A DNA stretch of 7,656 nt from Parafilimonas sp. (GTDB lineage: Bacteria > Bacteroidota > Bacteroidia > Chitinophagales > Chitinophagaceae): positions 1-7,656 of the forward strand of contig JAICKT010000211.1 of assembly GCA_025927795.1 (NCBI GenBank), in the 5' to 3' direction. This document shows positions 6,344-7,656 of the stretch, one piece after another. The translations under genes and the position numbers were made by a program. The notes below the pieces were generated by a model, which did no database searches, had not been told where the DNA came from, and was given only the letters and a program-made list of their open reading frames with translations. Each line of letters opens with the position of its first letter. The stretch's first letter is position 1.

Positions 6344-7381
6344 GTGGCATTGTTTTTTATCTCATTGTGTTTGCTAATCGTGAAAAAGTTCTCTGTGAAA
6401 AATAACCCTTTAAAAATTTTTACCTGGCATATACATGGCAGTTACCTGTATTATTTATCGCAGGGCAATTACAATATTTATATTCCTGTAACCGCGGATA
6501 AAAGCGAAGGTTATTATGGACGCGGTGAAACATTTCCGTTTGGAAAGAATGTAATTGAAGTTGATGCAAGCGAAGTAAAAAATATTGAGTTTGATTGTAT
6601 TATTTTCCAAACCAATAAAAATTATATCATTGATCAATATGAAATTTTAAGTGAAGAACAACGTAACCTTCCACGCATTTATCTTGAACATGATCCGCCT
6701 GCTAAACATCCTACTGATACGAGGCATATAATAAATGACCCCGAAATTTTAGTAGTGCATGTAACACACTTCAATAAACTCATGTGGCAAAATGATAATT
6801 GCAACATAAAAGTTATTGACCACGGAATTACCTTACCGCAAGTAAATTATTCAGGCGAATTAGAGAAGGGAATTGTTGTAATAAATCATTTGCATCAGCG
6901 CGGAAGGAAATTGGGCGCAGATATTTTTGAAAAAGTTAGTAAAGAAGTTCCGCTTGATTTGCTGGGAATGGGTACAAAGGAATATGGCGGATTAGGTGAA
7001 GTGTTACATCCGCAGTTACCATCTTTTATAAGTAAGTACAGATTTTTTTTCAATCCGATAAGATATACAAGTTTAGGTCTCGCAGTTTTAGAATCAATGA
7101 TGATAGGAATTCCTTTCGTTGGTCTTGCAACAACAGAATACGTAACTGTTGTTAAGAATGAATATTCCGGTTACATACACACTGATGTAGATTATCTTAT
7201 TGAAAGAATGAAAGCACTTTTAGCTGATAAAAGTCTTGCTGTAAAACTTGGTGCGCAAGGTAAAAAAATTGCAGAGGAACGATTCAACATACAACGCTTT
7301 ACAAAAGAATGGAAAGAAACATTCGAACAAGTTATTAATCAAAAAAAACAACCCCATGAAAAATCGAATAGCATTTATTAG
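6344..7381 (+). CDS. GT-B glycosyltransferase, family 4/1-like, atypical
   Basis: The N-terminal half begins with the strand LKIFTWHIHGSYLYYLSQ (about 23-40) and has LPRIYLEHDPPAKHP (109-123). The C-terminal half is a GT4-like Rossmann domain: GIVVINHLHQRGRKLGADIF (176-195), PLDLLGMG (203-210), FNPIRYTSLGLAVLESMMIG (236-255), PFVGLATTEY and a C-terminal helix with ERFNIQRF. The donor-binding EX7E motif keeps its second Glu (Glu250) but has Thr242 in place of the first. There is no in-frame ATG near the front. The coordinates give the longest form, from GTG at 6344, whose first 17 residues are hydrophobic and then basic. GTG at 6395 (VKNNPLKIFTW) would place the first beta strand at the usual distance and is perhaps more likely; GTG at 6380 is a third option. 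The product probably transfers a hexose or heptose in a surface glycan pathway. Confidence 0.85.
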   Translation: MALFFISLCLLIVKKFSVKNNPLKIFTWHIHGSYLYYLSQGNYNIYIPVTADKSEGYYGRGETFPFGKNVIEVDASEVKNIEFDCIIFQTNKNYIIDQYEILSEEQRNLPRIYLEHDPPAKHPTDTRHIINDPEILVVHVTHFNKLMWQNDNCNIKVIDHGITLPQVNYSGELEKGIVVINHLHQRGRKLGADIFEKVSKEVPLDLLGMGTKEYGGLGEVLHPQLPSFISKYRFFFNPIRYTSLGLAVLESMMIGIPFVGLATTEYVTVVKNEYSGYIHTDVDYLIERMKALLADKSLAVKLGAQGKKIAEERFNIQRFTKEWKETFEQVINQKKQPHEKSNSIY

Positions 7382-7656
7382 TGAACATGCGTCGCCATTA
7401 GCTACTTTGGGTGGCATTGATAACGGCGGACAAAATGTTTACGTTGCTGAGTTAAGCACTGAGCTTGCACGAAAAGGTTACCTGGTTGATGTTTACACAA
7501 GAAAAGATGATGAGAACATTAATGAAATTGTGAACTGGCAACCTGGCGTAAGAGTCATCAATATAAAAGCTGGCCCCGAAGTTTTTGTTGAAAAAGAAAA
7601 GCTGCTTTGCCACATGAATGAATTTTCGCAAAACATGCTTCACTTTATCAAAACAA
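7356..7656 (+). CDS. glycosyltransferase family 4, N-terminal fragment
   Basis: An open frame of 100 codons starts at ATG 7356 and runs off the right edge. The N-terminus, MKNRIAFISEHASPLATLG followed by GGIDNGGQNVYVAELSTELA (about 19-38), is the glycine-rich acceptor/donor loop of GT4 enzymes such as MshA, sucrose-phosphate synthase and related mannosyl- or glucosyltransferases, where GGxxxGGQxVYVxEL is characteristic. LARKGYLVDVYTRKDD follows as the second strand of the Rossmann fold. The start lies 26 bp inside the end of the preceding glycosyltransferase gene in another frame, so the two are translationally coupled. The C-terminal nucleotide-sugar domain is outside the window, so the donor cannot be judged. 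Confidence 0.88.
   Translation, partial: MKNRIAFISEHASPLATLGGIDNGGQNVYVAELSTELARKGYLVDVYTRKDDENINEIVNWQPGVRVINIKAGPEVFVEKEKLLCHMNEFSQNMLHFIKT

Overview
The window looks like chromosomal DNA of a Bacteroidota bacterium, probably of the Chitinophagaceae type. This rests on AT-rich sequence, A-rich leaders without clear Shine-Dalgarno sites, and the style of the RuvC, HIT and glycosyltransferase proteins. The taxonomic call is inference; there is no rRNA or other marker here.

Positions 1-2347 hold housekeeping and orphan genes. The C-terminus of a YihY/BrkB-like membrane protein, a 67-residue lysine-rich protein and the Holliday-junction resolvase RuvC run on the plus strand with 18- and 14-bp gaps. 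A HIT-family nucleotide hydrolase converges on RuvC. Between the HIT gene and a stand-alone response-regulator receiver protein lies a 474-bp stretch with no intact gene. It carries the decayed C-terminal end of an alpha/beta hydrolase on the minus strand.

Positions 2395-7656 are a glycan-assembly locus in two divergent arms. The minus-strand arm is transcribed from about 6118 to 2395: a NodU/TobZ-type O-carbamoyltransferase, then a family 2 glycosyltransferase with C-terminal membrane helices, then a family 9 (heptosyltransferase-like) glycosyltransferase. The genes are separated by 2 bp and then overlap by 4 bp, so they form a tight operon. The plus-strand arm holds an atypical GT-B (GT4-like) glycosyltransferase, overlapped by 26 bp by a second GT4-type enzyme that runs off the window. 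The 225-bp divergent spacer contains two 7-7-7 inverted repeats and two A-tract direct repeats.

Together the second half most likely builds and carbamoylates a cell-surface or secreted glycan, possibly containing heptose. The glycan itself cannot be read from the sequence. I saw no CRISPR array, tRNA, rRNA, insertion sequence or phage gene.
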